A DNA stretch of 64,000 nt. Source: Epithemia pelagica (Eukaryota > Bacillariophyta > Bacillariophyceae > Surirellales > Surirellaceae). The stretch is taken from NCBI GenBank assembly GCA_946965045.2, contig OX337229.1, positions 558,001-622,000 on the forward strand. Reading direction: 5' to 3'. The translations under genes were made by a program, and so were the position numbers. Under the pieces are notes generated by a model that was given only the letters and a program-made list of their open reading frames with translations, did not search any database and was not told the origin of the DNA. Below, in pieces: positions 41,509 through 51,488 of the stretch; position 1 is the stretch's first letter; each line of letters opens with the position of its first letter.

Positions 41509-42396
41509 ATGGGTTTGAATATCAGGGCACGCTTGCGCAACATCTTTCATAGGTCTCGACCAGTCGATGGTGGGAGCCTCGACGCTCCTCCTCGATCGCC
41601 GGTAAGAATCTCGCCTTCCAAAGCCCAGAGGCCAGTGGTGGTGGAAGTCCTTGAGCCTGGTCCCGTCGTTCTTCGACGAGTTGTGGACGACGAGGGCTGT
41701 GAACGACTGGCGCGTGCGGCCTTTGAAATGGGATCGCAAAACCACGGGGACGATGGTTTTTACATGTCTACGGGAGAACTCAATACGGGAGATGCCGGAC
41801 GAGGAAGGATTTACGATGCGGCTAGTCGTTTTCCTTCCTTTGTCGTGGATCACTGCCGCCATTCAGTTCAGCTGGCGCGCGAACTAGATACGGCCATGCC
41901 CGAGATGGACTGTACCCATGTTCTGCTGAACATGTACACCAACTCCGATGGTTTGACATGGCACCGAGATATCTACGAGAATGATGGACGATCCGATCAT
42001 CCAGTGGTTAATCTATGTGTCGGTGCATCTTGTTCTTTCGGTTACAAACACAAGGATGAGGACGAGGCAAAGATTTTAACACTTCGGTCGGGAGACTGTA
42101 TCTTGTTCGGTGGACCGTGCCGCTTAATCAAGCATTCTGTGTTGAATGTGGATCTCAACGACTGTCCTGCATGGATGAAAGACCAATCGGTTCGTTTTAG
42201 CTTTACGTTTCGAGATTCTCCTGAAGTATTGGGTCGAGAACATGAACTTAAGTACTTCAGAGTAAGCGAGCATTCGGTTGGTCAAGAGACCTTCCATGTG
42301 CCCGTCAGTGAAGAACAGCGTAAGAGTCGAAGAGGGTTGCCTTCAATGGCAACACAGAAGTTTGATCCTAGTTCGATGTATTTGCCGGCTGCATGA
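41509..42396 (+). CDS. AlkB-like 2-oxoglutarate/Fe(II) dioxygenase (295 aa)
   Basis: AlkB-family enzymes oxidatively demethylate nucleic acids (or proteins) using Fe(II), O2 and 2-oxoglutarate. The iron ligands can be seen as WHRDIYEND (H-x-D, residues near 154-156) and the distal His in LIKHSVLN. The 2OG-binding arginines follow in RFSFTFRDSPEV, the R-x5-R signature specific to AlkB. Between them lie VNLCVGASCSFGYKH and LRSGDCILFGGPCRL, which match the jelly-roll strands. The N-terminal 60 residues are basic and low-complexity and could direct it to an organelle or nucleus. ATG at 41509, no introns. Which substrate (DNA, tRNA, mRNA) cannot be judged; lack of an RNA-binding domain does not exclude RNA. 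Confidence 0.88.
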   Translation: MGLNIRARLRNIFHRSRPVDGGSLDAPPRSPVRISPSKAQRPVVVEVLEPGPVVLRRVVDDEGCERLARAAFEMGSQNHGDDGFYMSTGELNTGDAGRGRIYDAASRFPSFVVDHCRHSVQLARELDTAMPEMDCTHVLLNMYTNSDGLTWHRDIYENDGRSDHPVVNLCVGASCSFGYKHKDEDEAKILTLRSGDCILFGGPCRLIKHSVLNVDLNDCPAWMKDQSVRFSFTFRDSPEVLGREHELKYFRVSEHSVGQETFHVPVSEEQRKSRRGLPSMATQKFDPSSMYLPAA

Positions 42397-43107
42397 GACA
42401 ACCAGTGAATACGGTCATTGCTTGTTCAAAGCATGAATTGACGCATGAATTTAATATTACATTATATTCTCCATGTTTAGACTCTAGACCTATCTGATTC
42501 TTCTCCTCGTCTATTTTTCTAGGTAAAGCAAGACAAGGAGCACAAAAAAGCTCTAAAAGGTCCCGTAACAAAGTTCCGGTTTGGTGTGTTTTGTGTGTGA
42601 ATGTGTGAGACTCTTCTTCTCGCCTGCCTGCATTCTGCACTCGGCATCCTGCCTCCTGCCTCGCAACTCGCAACTCGCAATAGGCGCATAAATAGCGAGC
42701 TTGCAGGGGCTATTGGTGGAAATAAACCAACTGAACCGTGATATGTACATTTCAGATTAGTCTGAAATGATTGGACACTTTTGGTATCTTAATTATCTGC
42801 CTCCAATAGATCGGGCAGAAGTTTGTACACTGGATAGATACACAGGGAGACACCACACTCCTACTAGCTAGCTAGAGGAGTAGCTAGGAGTACATTTTAT
42901 CTAGCGAGTGGCAGATTAGGGTAGACTGTGAAGCGTAATGGGTAGCACCGGCATCTAAAGGTTGCCATGAAGTATTTCTAGTTTCAAGCGAAATGCAACA
43001 AGCCAAAGAGTACTTATTCTCGTCGTAAACAACAAAACAATACAATTGAGTAGTTGCATCTATGTCTTGATGATACAAAACCATCTTGAACCCATCTATG
43101 GTCCAAT
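42397..43107. other. Convergent intergenic region with a 9-bp-stem hairpin
   Basis: Lies between the 3' ends of the AlkB-like gene (plus) and a cytochrome b5-like gene (minus). A perfect hairpin with a 9-bp stem and 4-nt loop occurs at 42748-42769 (CATTTCAGA / TCTGAAATG). A C/T-rich stretch with reiterated CTCGCAA and CTGCCTG words lies near 42620-42690. No gene found. Confidence 0.45.
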
Positions 43108-43734
43108 CTATTGATTCCAATTCAACATCCACCAGGGAGACCTCTTTTCACTGCTGAAGTTGTTGGACGAACCACCACATTCCACTAGCCGGCCAATTTT
43201 GAGATGCTCCCATGCTTTTTGACCCTTCTTGGAATGAAACTTGAAATCGCGCGTGCAATCCCGAGCACCTCCAGCCCGACTCAAAATGGACTTGGTTCCG
43301 CCGGGATGAGAATGTACATAGGATGTGACATCGTAAATGTCTCGGCCAGCCACAATCCATGCCGAATCGACAGTGTTGTGTCGCCGTACCTGACAAATGG
43401 TGTACGTATCTGTTGCCGCACAGCACTGTCGTGTTTGTCTTGTCTCGGCACTATCTTTGTCCAGCGACTGAAAAGACAACAAATTTAGAGCATCGGATGA
43501 CTTTTCGAGTTCTGTGGTTCGTCTTGCAGAGGCTTCATCAGCCCACAGACATTGCTCCTGACGACAAAGTGACCGACATGCCGCACAACAAACCATTCCA
43601 TCGTCGTCCTCATCATCACTTATTGAAATCACTGCAGGAGATCCAAAAGGTTGCGGCTTTGGGATGGTGGACATTTCGCTCGTTGATAGCGAGATGCTAT
43701 CGGCCCCTTGGTTGCAATGCAATGCTTCGATCAT
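43108..43734 (-). CDS. Cytochrome b5-like haem-binding protein (208 aa)
   Basis: The C-terminal half carries a cytochrome b5 fold: TYTICQVRRHNTVDSAWIV, then DIYDVTSYVHSHPGG with the first axial His in HPGG, then DFKFHSKKGQKAWEHLKIG with the second axial His in FHS. Ordinary cytochrome b5 domains pass electrons to desaturases, hydroxylases or reductases. The N-terminal ~100 residues are acidic and have a cysteine cluster (MVCCAACRSLCRQEQC) that might bind metal. No membrane anchor is seen at the C-terminus (PWWMLNWNQ). It is a clear paralog of the plus-strand protein at 48223-49098, sharing TYTICQV, the HPGG block and CTRD...FHSK. ATG at 43734 is the first in frame. Confidence 0.82.
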   Translation of the reverse strand: MIEALHCNQGADSISLSTSEMSTIPKPQPFGSPAVISISDDEDDDGMVCCAACRSLCRQEQCLWADEASARRTTELEKSSDALNLLSFQSLDKDSAETRQTRQCCAATDTYTICQVRRHNTVDSAWIVAGRDIYDVTSYVHSHPGGTKSILSRAGGARDCTRDFKFHSKKGQKAWEHLKIGRLVECGGSSNNFSSEKRSPWWMLNWNQ

Positions 43735-45665
43735 ACTGAGGATACAATTTGATACGAGTAGGCTCTTTCGCTTTTATGACAAGTTTGGAGCCATGAAAGC
43801 AAGAAGTGTGCTGTTCGATATAGTCTTGACGAAAAGGCAAGGAACGTTTGTAACTTGTAACCTGCGCAACGTACTCGGGTGTTCGCGTTTGTGGTTGGCA
43901 GACCATCGATCAGTTGATCAGTCATCAAAAAAGGCCTGGGTTGAATTTTCCGCGCTTTGTTCTGTTCGTCCGGGGTGGGTCTGGCACGTGCCATGCACGG
44001 GGCATCGCGTTTGTGGTTGGCAGACCATCGATCAGTTGATCAGTCATCAAAAAAGGCCTGGGTTGAATTTTCCGCGCTTTGTTCTGTTCGTCCGGGGTGG
44101 GTCTGGCACGTGCCATGCAGGGGGCAGCACGCGCCCGAGTAAATTCGGAACAGAATCTTTGTCACCACGCAGTCGCAGAGACACGCAGCCTCCAGTCGCA
44201 GATGGCTTTGGGGGCAACTACCACGGCAAGCAACAAGCTATGGGATACCAGATACCACGAATAGAGCAGATGGACGAATCAGCCGAGAGTGGGACTATAT
44301 TCGTTAATACCAGATTACCAAGAAAGAGAGGTTCATGTTGGTGTTATTATTTACAAAACCAATCCTCTTGGACTCAGTCTGTCGTCTACAGCAGGAACCA
44401 AAGCAACTTTCCCACAAAGGACATTCTCCATGGCCCAAAACAAGTGCATCGTCGTGCAGGTGTGCGTCTCACTTCCAATCAACCAAACAATCCTTCGGAC
44501 CAAGATTTTTCACGTCAACTCCATTTTCAGAACACATGGTACATGTTTCTCTGCCTCCTTGCTCTCGCTCTAAATTGTGCTTGTTGGAGATCTGCAATAA
44601 ATGAGAGCAACACAATAGACAAAGCATAAGCAGGACAGATAAATCAATTGATTGCACTTGATTGCACTGATGACGGCCCCATGATTTCAAGTTTCATTCA
44701 ACGAAAGATGGAAAGTTAACGTGTCGATTATTCCAAGTCTCATGGAATGAAACTTGAAATCGTGGGGAGGGTCATGTGTATTTGAAATTTGACCCGACTG
44801 TTGTCAAGGTAAGGTTTCTGGGATCACGAAATTGCTCCAAGCGCCACCCTGATTCAGTTCGCTAGCTGGTCCTGTGGTTCCAACGAAGGGATGCATGGAA
44901 TATCCAATGTCGATGTATTTGTCTTTCCTTCCTTGGACTCGCTCACGTCGCTTTGGTGCTTGTTCTTGGATCGTCAATCGTCGGCATTTGTGTTTGCCAA
45001 TTTGTGGACGTCCAAATTTGTGAGCGTTGTTCCAACGGACACCGTGCACCCGTTGAAAGTGCATATGGTGCGACTGCTATCATTCGGGCGCGTGGCCGGC
45101 GGCGTGTGTAGGTCCTGTGCCTGTGCATTATGGCCGCAAAAAAGCGCATTGGGCTTCGGCTTCGATCGCGTGCCATCGTAGATGCGACTGGCAATGGCAA
45201 TTACTACTATGGGGTTGGGCCTCTACCGGTAGCTAGCAAATCCAGATCATATACATCGTCGTGAAGTTGCCTATTACTCCAACTATTACGCCTTCCGAAG
45301 GACTACTCCTTTGGGAATGGACTTGGTAATAGGTAACACGGTTCATCTGCGTTGAGATCAAGAGGATGATGTATAATATAGGTGATCTCTGAGCCGAGCT
45401 CATACAATACGAGTCTCTCTCGACGATTGCTTTGTATGAGCTGGTGATGTGCTTTGTACTGTAGGAGCGACCTTACCCTTTTGCGTCATGGTGGTCAGAG
45501 CATACAATATACTATAAGAAGCAATTTCAATTGGGTCGACGTACCTACTCATGAGGTTCAAAGGCTCAATCTAAACAAGTCCTGAGTTATCGCTGACTGT
45601 GGTGAGAGTTGCGATTGATGATGGTGGTTCCCATTTCCCATAGGAAAACAGATCAATGATCAGTG
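43735..45665. other. Intergenic region, about 1.9 kb
   Basis: Besides the 122-bp duplication it holds an inverted pair, 44681-44700 versus about 44745-44765 (ATTTCAAGTTTCATTC). The second arm also matches 20 bp inside the cytochrome b5-like gene near 43228. An 11-bp-stem hairpin lies at 45398-45408/45433-45443 (AGCTCATACAA). Frames of up to ~320 codons on the plus strand have no motif and run through the duplication, so no gene is called. Confidence 0.45.
43884..44127 (+). repeat. Direct tandem duplication, 122-bp unit, two copies
   Basis: 43884-44005 and 44006-44127 are almost identical (starting CGCGTTTGTGGTTGG and ending near GGCACGTGCCATGCA). It lies outside any supported gene and explains the repeated frames here. 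Confidence 0.9.
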
Positions 45666-47110
45666 TCATGGCATTGCCAACAACGAGGCGTGGGATGTAG
45701 CTTCCGAGCTACAAGGGGGAAACATCGAATTGGCCGGGGATGTTGTAGTATCATCTGTTGCTCGCTGTTGGGAGCAAGTCCCGTCATCTCCCACCCTCTT
45801 TTGGTCTGCATGTTCTTTCAAGTAATTGTCCAAATAATGCGCCAGGGCATCTGCCGCCTTTGGTACTAGTCTCATCCACAGGAGAGCAGTGCCACATGCC
45901 AGCTCCATGAGTGCCAAGCAATTGTCATTGTCATAGAACATATCCACGCGCAAGTACGCCGGAGTGACACCCACCAACTTTTGAATGGCCTCCACGACCT
46001 GCAAGGCAAACTCTTTCTCTTCCGTGGATGGTTCGTATATTCGGCTACTCCCTCCATGTTCTTCATGAACCAGAAAGCCAGTGTTTCCCTGTTCGTCATA
46101 TTCCGAAGAAGATGGCATTTTCAAAACTCCATGAGTGACTTCCCGACCCACAAAAACAACGCCACGTTCTCCCTTGGTCCGAATTCGTTGTTGAAAACAC
46201 TGGATAATATAATCCTCATCATCGGGTTCATCCACTGCGTCAGTATTCATGTATTCCATTCCCTCTTCCGCAAACTCTTCAAATATTTCTTCCATTTCTT
46301 CAAAATCGTTGGGCGTGCGTAGGAGCTTGACTCCAGCACCTGCATTGCCCATGGCTGGTTTGACGACAACTTCACTGCAGCCCAAAAGGTCGTGAGCCAC
46401 ACTGACCATACCAGGAAAGTCATCATAGTAGTCGAACCATGGATTAAAGATGTACATATCTGGCATGTGAATCCCTGCCTCATAAAGTTGGGGAAGGTAG
46501 GTTGATTTGACCGAGTGCCAACGAAGCAGATCTCGTGGATTCATCAGTATTGCTTTTTCATCCATGGTATCCAAGAAACTGTGAATTGTAAGACAACCCA
46601 ATCCGAGGAGCAAAGGGTGTCGAGTTCATGGGGTCTACGCACAAGCAAGTATCCGCTTCGTTTCTCAAAAACTTACTTGATGTAATGATCCATGTAGTTG
46701 TACTTGCCCCAAGCGGATCGGATCAAAACCATGGATGCAGAATTCCAGTCAAAGGCACGATCTTGAATGGAAACCCGAGCAACGTTTCGACCCGAGGCAT
46801 GCAGTCGTTCCAGAAGCATGCGATCTTCTGGTTGACCAATCCAATAATTGGCGTCGTCCGTGACGACCACCACATCAAACTTGGGAGTGGGTGGAGATGG
46901 CAGCGTTGAAACGGTGGTGTCATTCGAAACCACAGAAGACAAGTAGGTCCTCACCGTTTCGTTCCCTGTCACTGGCTGACATGCGCATACACAAGTGTCG
47001 TCGACATTGCTGTGAATGAACACTTGACCGTGAGCAAACAACATTCCATGTCTAAACAACACAAGAGTCCAGGCTAGTATCATGCCATTGGAAACAGTCC
47101 ATTGTGCCAT
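45666..47110 (-). CDS. ATP-grasp ligase-like protein, RimK/DcsG-like, two exons, 448 aa
   Basis: Exon 1 is 47110-46677 and exon 2 is 46578-45666. The intron 46579-46676 (98 bp, phase 2) runs from AA/GTAAGT to TTCACAG. Splicing joins the pre-ATP-grasp domain (KFDVVVVTDDANYWIG, then NSASMVLIRSAWGKYNYMDH) to FLDTMDEKAILMNPRDLLRW, reproducing the order seen in small ATP-grasp ligases such as the cycloserine synthetase DcsG. ATP-grasp features are SEVVVKPAMGNAGAGVKLL (nucleotide-binding Lys and Gly loop), the adenine-region DEDYIIQCFQ and the metal-binding RVDMFYDND...LMELA. These enzymes join a carboxylate to an amine through acyl phosphate. The N-terminus (ATG 47110) has a hydrophobic stretch, MILAWTLVLFRHGMLF, that could be a signal or anchor. 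The C-terminal 50 residues are disordered. Substrates unknown. Confidence 0.82.
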
Positions 47111-48222
47111 GCTCGTTGTGTTTTCTTTGCTGGGGATGAATAGCTCTCGTTCAATGGTTTTATGAGGATCGTTTACCAATGACCAAAGATACAATCGTGT
47201 CTGTTAGTTTCGTGTGAAACATGATTGTTGTACTGGTTTCATATGGAAATCAAATCAAACAGGGATGAGGCAATCAATCGTTCCAAGTTTTACCTCACCA
47301 TCGTTGCACGGTTGATTTTTGAGTCTTGTATATGACAGTTGCTGCGGAGTATGGTTGACAAACGAAAAGCATTATTGTCCTTGTCTCAATCGAACGGAAA
47401 GCAGGATTGTTTGAAATTCGTTGGCCATTGCCCATTCCCAAGGAAAGACAGTTTGTGGTCGTTCGACTCCCTTTTTCTCTGGTCTTTCGACTCACAGAAC
47501 ATTTGGTCGGTGGTTGCGACAAGGCTCCCCATCCAGTAGACTCCACCTCTCTTCAGATGATTCTGTCCCAGCAGAAACATTGCTTTTCCTTTCCGTGTAG
47601 TTACACAAGTTACCAGTGGCTACATCTCTCTTTCAAAGGGTCAAGAGTGCAGAGTGCCATCGTGTAGCAAGACATCATTCAGAACCGTTGGAAGAAGCAA
47701 CTTTCGGACTTCGTCCTGTCTCTCATTTCTGGGCTAGCTTCCGAATCAAAGATACGTGTGTATTTGCGAGTGAAACGCAATCTACCCCCTAGCGGCAGGC
47801 TGAGTCATGAGATTTCGAATATCAATCTTGGATCATTCACTAAACTCACGACTCACCCCTCCGCTTGGGGACAAAACGCGATCTAGCTAGGTGAAAGAAA
47901 AAGGGAATAGTCTATGCTTCCAGCGGCCGCGCCTACCCGTAGGGTACGGTCGACCGACTGCCCTGGAGCCATTACTCTGGGAATTATGGAGCGGGGGGAC
48001 AGCCCGCTTGTGACAAGCGGGCCACATAGACGAGCCGCCTTTCGGGCTCCATATTTAGCCCTCCCAACCACCACGAACCGAGATCATCATGAGCAGAGGT
48101 CCGAACCACTCGACCACTAACTAGGTATTGTAGTGTATGGTGATTGAAATCGGCGTTTTAGTCGCGAATATTAATCACCATCTCAACGCGTGCTCACTCG
48201 CTCCGGCACGAGCCACCCACAA
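47111..48222. other. Intergenic region between divergent ATP-grasp and cytochrome b5-like genes
   Basis: About 1.1 kb containing the structured segment at 47895-48125; otherwise no gene or repeat was found. Confidence 0.45.
47895..48125 (-). ncRNA. Putative Pol III-type structured RNA or tRNA-derived SINE
   Basis: Read on the minus strand the segment opens with a box A-like TGGTCGAGTGG that can form a tRNA-like D arm (GGTC / GACC). A box B-like GGTTCGTGG follows about 45 nt on. Strong hairpins come next: GAGCC / GGCTC, an 8-bp stem GCCCGCTT / AAGCGGGC with a 5-nt loop, CCAT / ATGG, and TACCC / GGGTA. It ends in a T run (CCCTTTTTCTTT) near 47898, a Pol III-like stop. GC content is well above the flanks. 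It is not a complete tRNA: the anticodon and acceptor stems do not pair. No protein frame accounts for it. Confidence 0.4.
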
Positions 48223-49098
48223 ATGCGCACACAAAAGAAAACATCACCATGGATGACATCAAGTGTGTCAGATTCAAACCTCAATTGCGAAGAATTCAGA
48301 GCCATCATCAGCAAGGGAACGATCGATGACTCTTTGACATCGTCATTGTTGCAAGAGTTGTCGCTTCACACCATGAATGTGCCCTGCCTATTGCCACCAC
48401 ATACCCACACGGACGACGATTCCAGCGAATCCATGAAGGAAAAGATGGCTTTCTCATCCTTCTTGGCAAATGCGGAATACCATGAAGATCAAATGCTCGA
48501 AACGACAGATGACAGTACTGTGGAAGACAATGAACTCTATGAGACTGATTCTCGGTCTGTGGTGTCATCAGGTTCTCAGCCCTGTTTGCCATGTTCATGT
48601 CCATACTGTCGAGATAAAGTCGAGAATATATTACGGGATCAACCAGTCCTCCACATAAGGAATGACCCTCGCAAGAAAACCTTCTCCATCTCGAGACCGC
48701 CAGAGTTTGGGTGGTTGGCCTCCATCTTTTGTCCACCTACGTCCGAGAGGGCCACCTCTGTTTTCTCCTCTTTTTCAGTCGATGCTTTGAAGGAGACCAC
48801 CTACACCATTTGTCAGGTACAAAGACACAATCACAAAGACTCGGCATGGATAGTTGCGGGTGTCTACATTTATGATGTTACTTCATATTTGAGCAATCAT
48901 CCTGGTGGCACGAATTCTCTCTTGAGTCGAGCGGGGGGAGTCCGCGACTGTACCAGGGATCTCAACTTTCATTCCAAACAAGGTCAAAAGGTTTGGGAAC
49001 AATACAAGATTGGCCGCCTCGTCGAATGTCCAGCATGTACCCCGGAACAACGAAGGATGATTCAACGACACGAGTCTCGACCATGGTGGTGCAAGTAG
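48223..49098 (+). CDS. Cytochrome b5-like protein, paralog of 43108-43734 (291 aa)
   Basis: The C-terminal ~100 residues form the b5 domain: [33 protein letters not shown] (first haem His), then [19 protein letters not shown] (second haem His), ending ESRPWWCK. The N-terminal ~190 residues are acidic and Ser/Thr-rich. A short cysteine motif ([19 protein letters not shown]) lies near residue 140 and parallels the cysteine cluster of its paralog, so the Cys-rich-plus-b5 architecture is a family trait. The first ATG in frame is at 48223 ([10 protein letters not shown]); an upstream GTG is unlikely. The two paralogs are in opposite orientation either side of the ATP-grasp gene. Its electron-transfer partner is unknown. 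Confidence 0.82.
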   Translation: MRTQKKTSPWMTSSVSDSNLNCEEFRAIISKGTIDDSLTSSLLQELSLHTMNVPCLLPPHTHTDDDSSESMKEKMAFSSFLANAEYHEDQMLETTDDSTVEDNELYETDSRSVVSSGSQPCLPCSCPYCRDKVENILRDQPVLHIRNDPRKKTFSISRPPEFGWLASIFCPPTSERATSVFSSFSVDALKETTYTICQVQRHNHKDSAWIVAGVYIYDVTSYLSNHPGGTNSLLSRAGGVRDCTRDLNFHSKQGQKVWEQYKIGRLVECPACTPEQRRMIQRHESRPWWCK

Positions 49099-49718
49099 CG
49101 CAAGTCCATGCTGATTCATGACAACTTGTGTGCGATGCACAAACTTTAGAATAGCAGAGAAACACATAGATTTAGACGCAAAAGTCTCGCAATAGTTTGA
49201 TCTACATATATCTTTAGTATGACTCTTGGAAAGATCCCAGAGGGCATTCATGTGCAGGTTGCTATGTCTGTTTGTTTGGAAGCGTTGCTCTAGCTAGGTA
49301 CGACATACAATCACCAACGATACGACATTGGCCATACCCAGTAGACCACAACAAAGTATTGTACAGCTTCAACACATTCACACGAAGCATTGGTCGAAAG
49401 GTTGGCTGTTTCAGTGTATATTCGTTGTCCTTGTCCTCAAACCTTTTTCTCCTTGGCCCTGTGGTTGCATCAATTCACACCCACTCCTTGTTCCCCATCC
49501 ACCACTTTTATTACGACGACAACGACGTATTTTTGTACCTGAAGCCAACTGGGCCGAAACCATGCTTCATCGACCACAAGAGACACTGGTACGATCATTG
49601 AAATGGCTACAGCATTTTGTACTTGACAGTCGTTTGATCTGTACCTGAACCCCTGGATGACTGAGCACGTTGCTGAACAGTGGTTGTCACTCCGATAGTT
49701 CTGAGCTTTCAACAGCTG
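49099..49718. other. Intergenic region, no gene supported
   Basis: About 600 bp between the 3' ends of the b5-like gene and a minus-strand hypothetical ORF. Nothing recognisable. Confidence 0.4.
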
Positions 49719-50270
49719 TCAAGGACGCGTATTCTGGGCGTTGGAACCGCTTGAAGCTGGATCAGAGGCTTTGTGTTGGGTGGAAATCTTTTGTTTGGCA
49801 AGCTCTAGTGAATCTGGGTTAAACATGTCTTGGTCCTTTAGCTGGCAAACTCCTCTCTCGAGTGTCAAGTCAAATGAATCCGTATTGAACATATCCTCAA
49901 GATATGGAATATCTTGCGACCTCCGACGAGACGAAGAAGAAGAAGAAGAAGGAGAGGACCGAGTTGACCAGGCAGGTCTGTTTACTTGGATGGGGCTCTG
50001 CCTGTGATCTTTTGGTGATTCAGTGCCGCCTTTTGGTGTCGTCGTCGTCTGGTTCACACTGTCCGTTGTATCTGGACCAACTTTTGCTTGTTGTGGTTGA
50101 TGATGAGGATGATCGGTCCGTTCTCTTTTGTGGTTCCTTCGAAGACTTTGGGTTAGTTTCTTGAGCCTTGGATTCATGCTTGATGGTGGCTTTCCAGTTC
50201 TTGTGTTTCCTGTTCGGCGTCGATCGAGATGTAATTTTGTGAGACTCCTCTCCAATGGAGAGGAATACAT
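49719..50270 (-). CDS. Hypothetical low-complexity protein (183 aa), gene model uncertain
   Basis: ATG at 50270 (MYSSPLERSLTKLHLDRRRT). The protein is basic and Ser/Thr/Pro-rich, then carries a short internal repeat, EDMFNTDSFDLTLE and QDMFNPDSLELAKQ, 20 residues apart. That repeat argues that this frame is real at its 3' end. In the 5' half another minus-strand frame (50020-50454, with MATPTGVDVFLSIGEESHK) looks equally protein-like. The true gene may start there and switch frame by an intron or indel I could not place. No domain recognised. Confidence 0.35.
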   Translation of the reverse strand: MYSSPLERSLTKLHLDRRRTGNTRTGKPPSSMNPRLKKLTQSLRRNHKRERTDHPHHQPQQAKVGPDTTDSVNQTTTTPKGGTESPKDHRQSPIQVNRPAWSTRSSPSSSSSSSRRRSQDIPYLEDMFNTDSFDLTLERGVCQLKDQDMFNPDSLELAKQKISTQHKASDPASSGSNAQNTRP

Positions 50271-50454
50271 CTACACCGGTTGGCGTTGCCATAATGCACG
50301 ACCGTAAAGGAACAAACTCGACGTATACACGTTGGGGGGAGCTCTGGGTGACTGAGCAGGGTACGCTGTTCGCCATGCGCGCTTTCGGAACAAACGCCGG
50401 AATGCGGATTGAATCGCGAGACGCGAATCCCGGATCCGGGCCATCTGCACACAA

Positions 50455-51488
50455 ACAATGCGCGCATCGCGCATGCCTTGTTCGCTTCTTCCCGGTATCA
50501 GATGAGTGACGTGGACGCCGTTGAAAAGGAAAGCGGAATTATACTACGTACTGTACTCTACATTTAATATATGGACTCAAATAAATTATAGGAGCGTACT
50601 CTAACTCCTATTTTCGCACTAACTGTTCCTCTAAGAGTACTCCGTACTGCGCACGCTACAAGCTGGTTCGAGACGAAACCTGCATGGTCGTAATAGTGTA
50701 TGAAAAACGTACAATAAAGTAGGACTACACTTCAGCCCACAGTGCCCTGGCGTTCTGGTTTGCCCTCCGGTTTTTCGGTTACGAGCTTGTCCTCACATTT
50801 TGTCACGCATTTCATTCAAAAAGCAAATATCGATAACGATTAGTGACCGCTTCCCATGACGATGGCCGTCGTAGGCCCTTCGACCCGACACCACCACCCC
50901 AGACTTTTAGTATAGGTGTAATATAACAATGCTAGAACGGTGGTGTCGGGTCAAACGACCTACATCTCGAGTTAGACCAGTAGTTAGTGCTTAACGCCTT
51001 ATCTCAAGGGGGAGTATTGTAAAACACGAGAATTCATCATTTACTAGACTTATTGTATCCCAATGACATAAAGGCGAGTGTTTTAAACTATTCTTCTTAT
51101 GTCACTATCTTTCTAAACTGTTCTGGGTAGTGTGTTGGCCTAGGTTACTAGAAGAGAGTGTCAACAACGAGACTGGACGAGCAACGCCTGACCATTGTTG
51201 TTCTTGACATGATTGCCATTGGTTACAACAACAGCTTGTTGGGCATGCTTCCTTCATTTCTACTACACTTTCCAACGCAGGTTCGTCAGATTCGTGTGGT
51301 GAGGGAGAAAGGGATACTGCTGCTGCAGGAGGTAACGCACAAGGCCAAGAATGGCGGATAGGTCGCTATGAACACCCCGCGAAGGAACATGGTAGTCAAG
51401 AGTGGAGTGTTGCCTCGTTTCTTGTTTTCCATAAATCATTGTTGGCAGTGAACTCCTTTGTTTCTCTCCACTTCGAAATGTGTCTTGG
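50455..51488. other. Intergenic region, about 1 kb
   Basis: Apart from the 93-bp inverted-repeat element at 50871-50963, I see no gene. Words such as GTACTCCGTACTG and TACTACGTACTGTAC recur near 50535-50650. Confidence 0.4.
50871..50963. repeat. Short inverted-repeat element (25-bp arms, 93 bp in all)
   Basis: Arms 50871-50895 and 50939-50963 share CGACCCGACACCACC-type sequence in opposite orientation with a few mismatches at the outer ends. The loop of 43 bp is AT-rich. MITE-like or a strong hairpin. Confidence 0.6.

Noticed and set aside
43664-44629. 321-codon plus-strand frame
   Set aside because: Runs antisense to the b5-like gene start and through a 122-bp tandem duplication; no recognisable protein features.
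47895-48125. A complete tRNA gene
   Set aside because: D arm and box A-like sequence are present, but anticodon and acceptor stems do not form; kept only as a SINE-like or structured RNA candidate.
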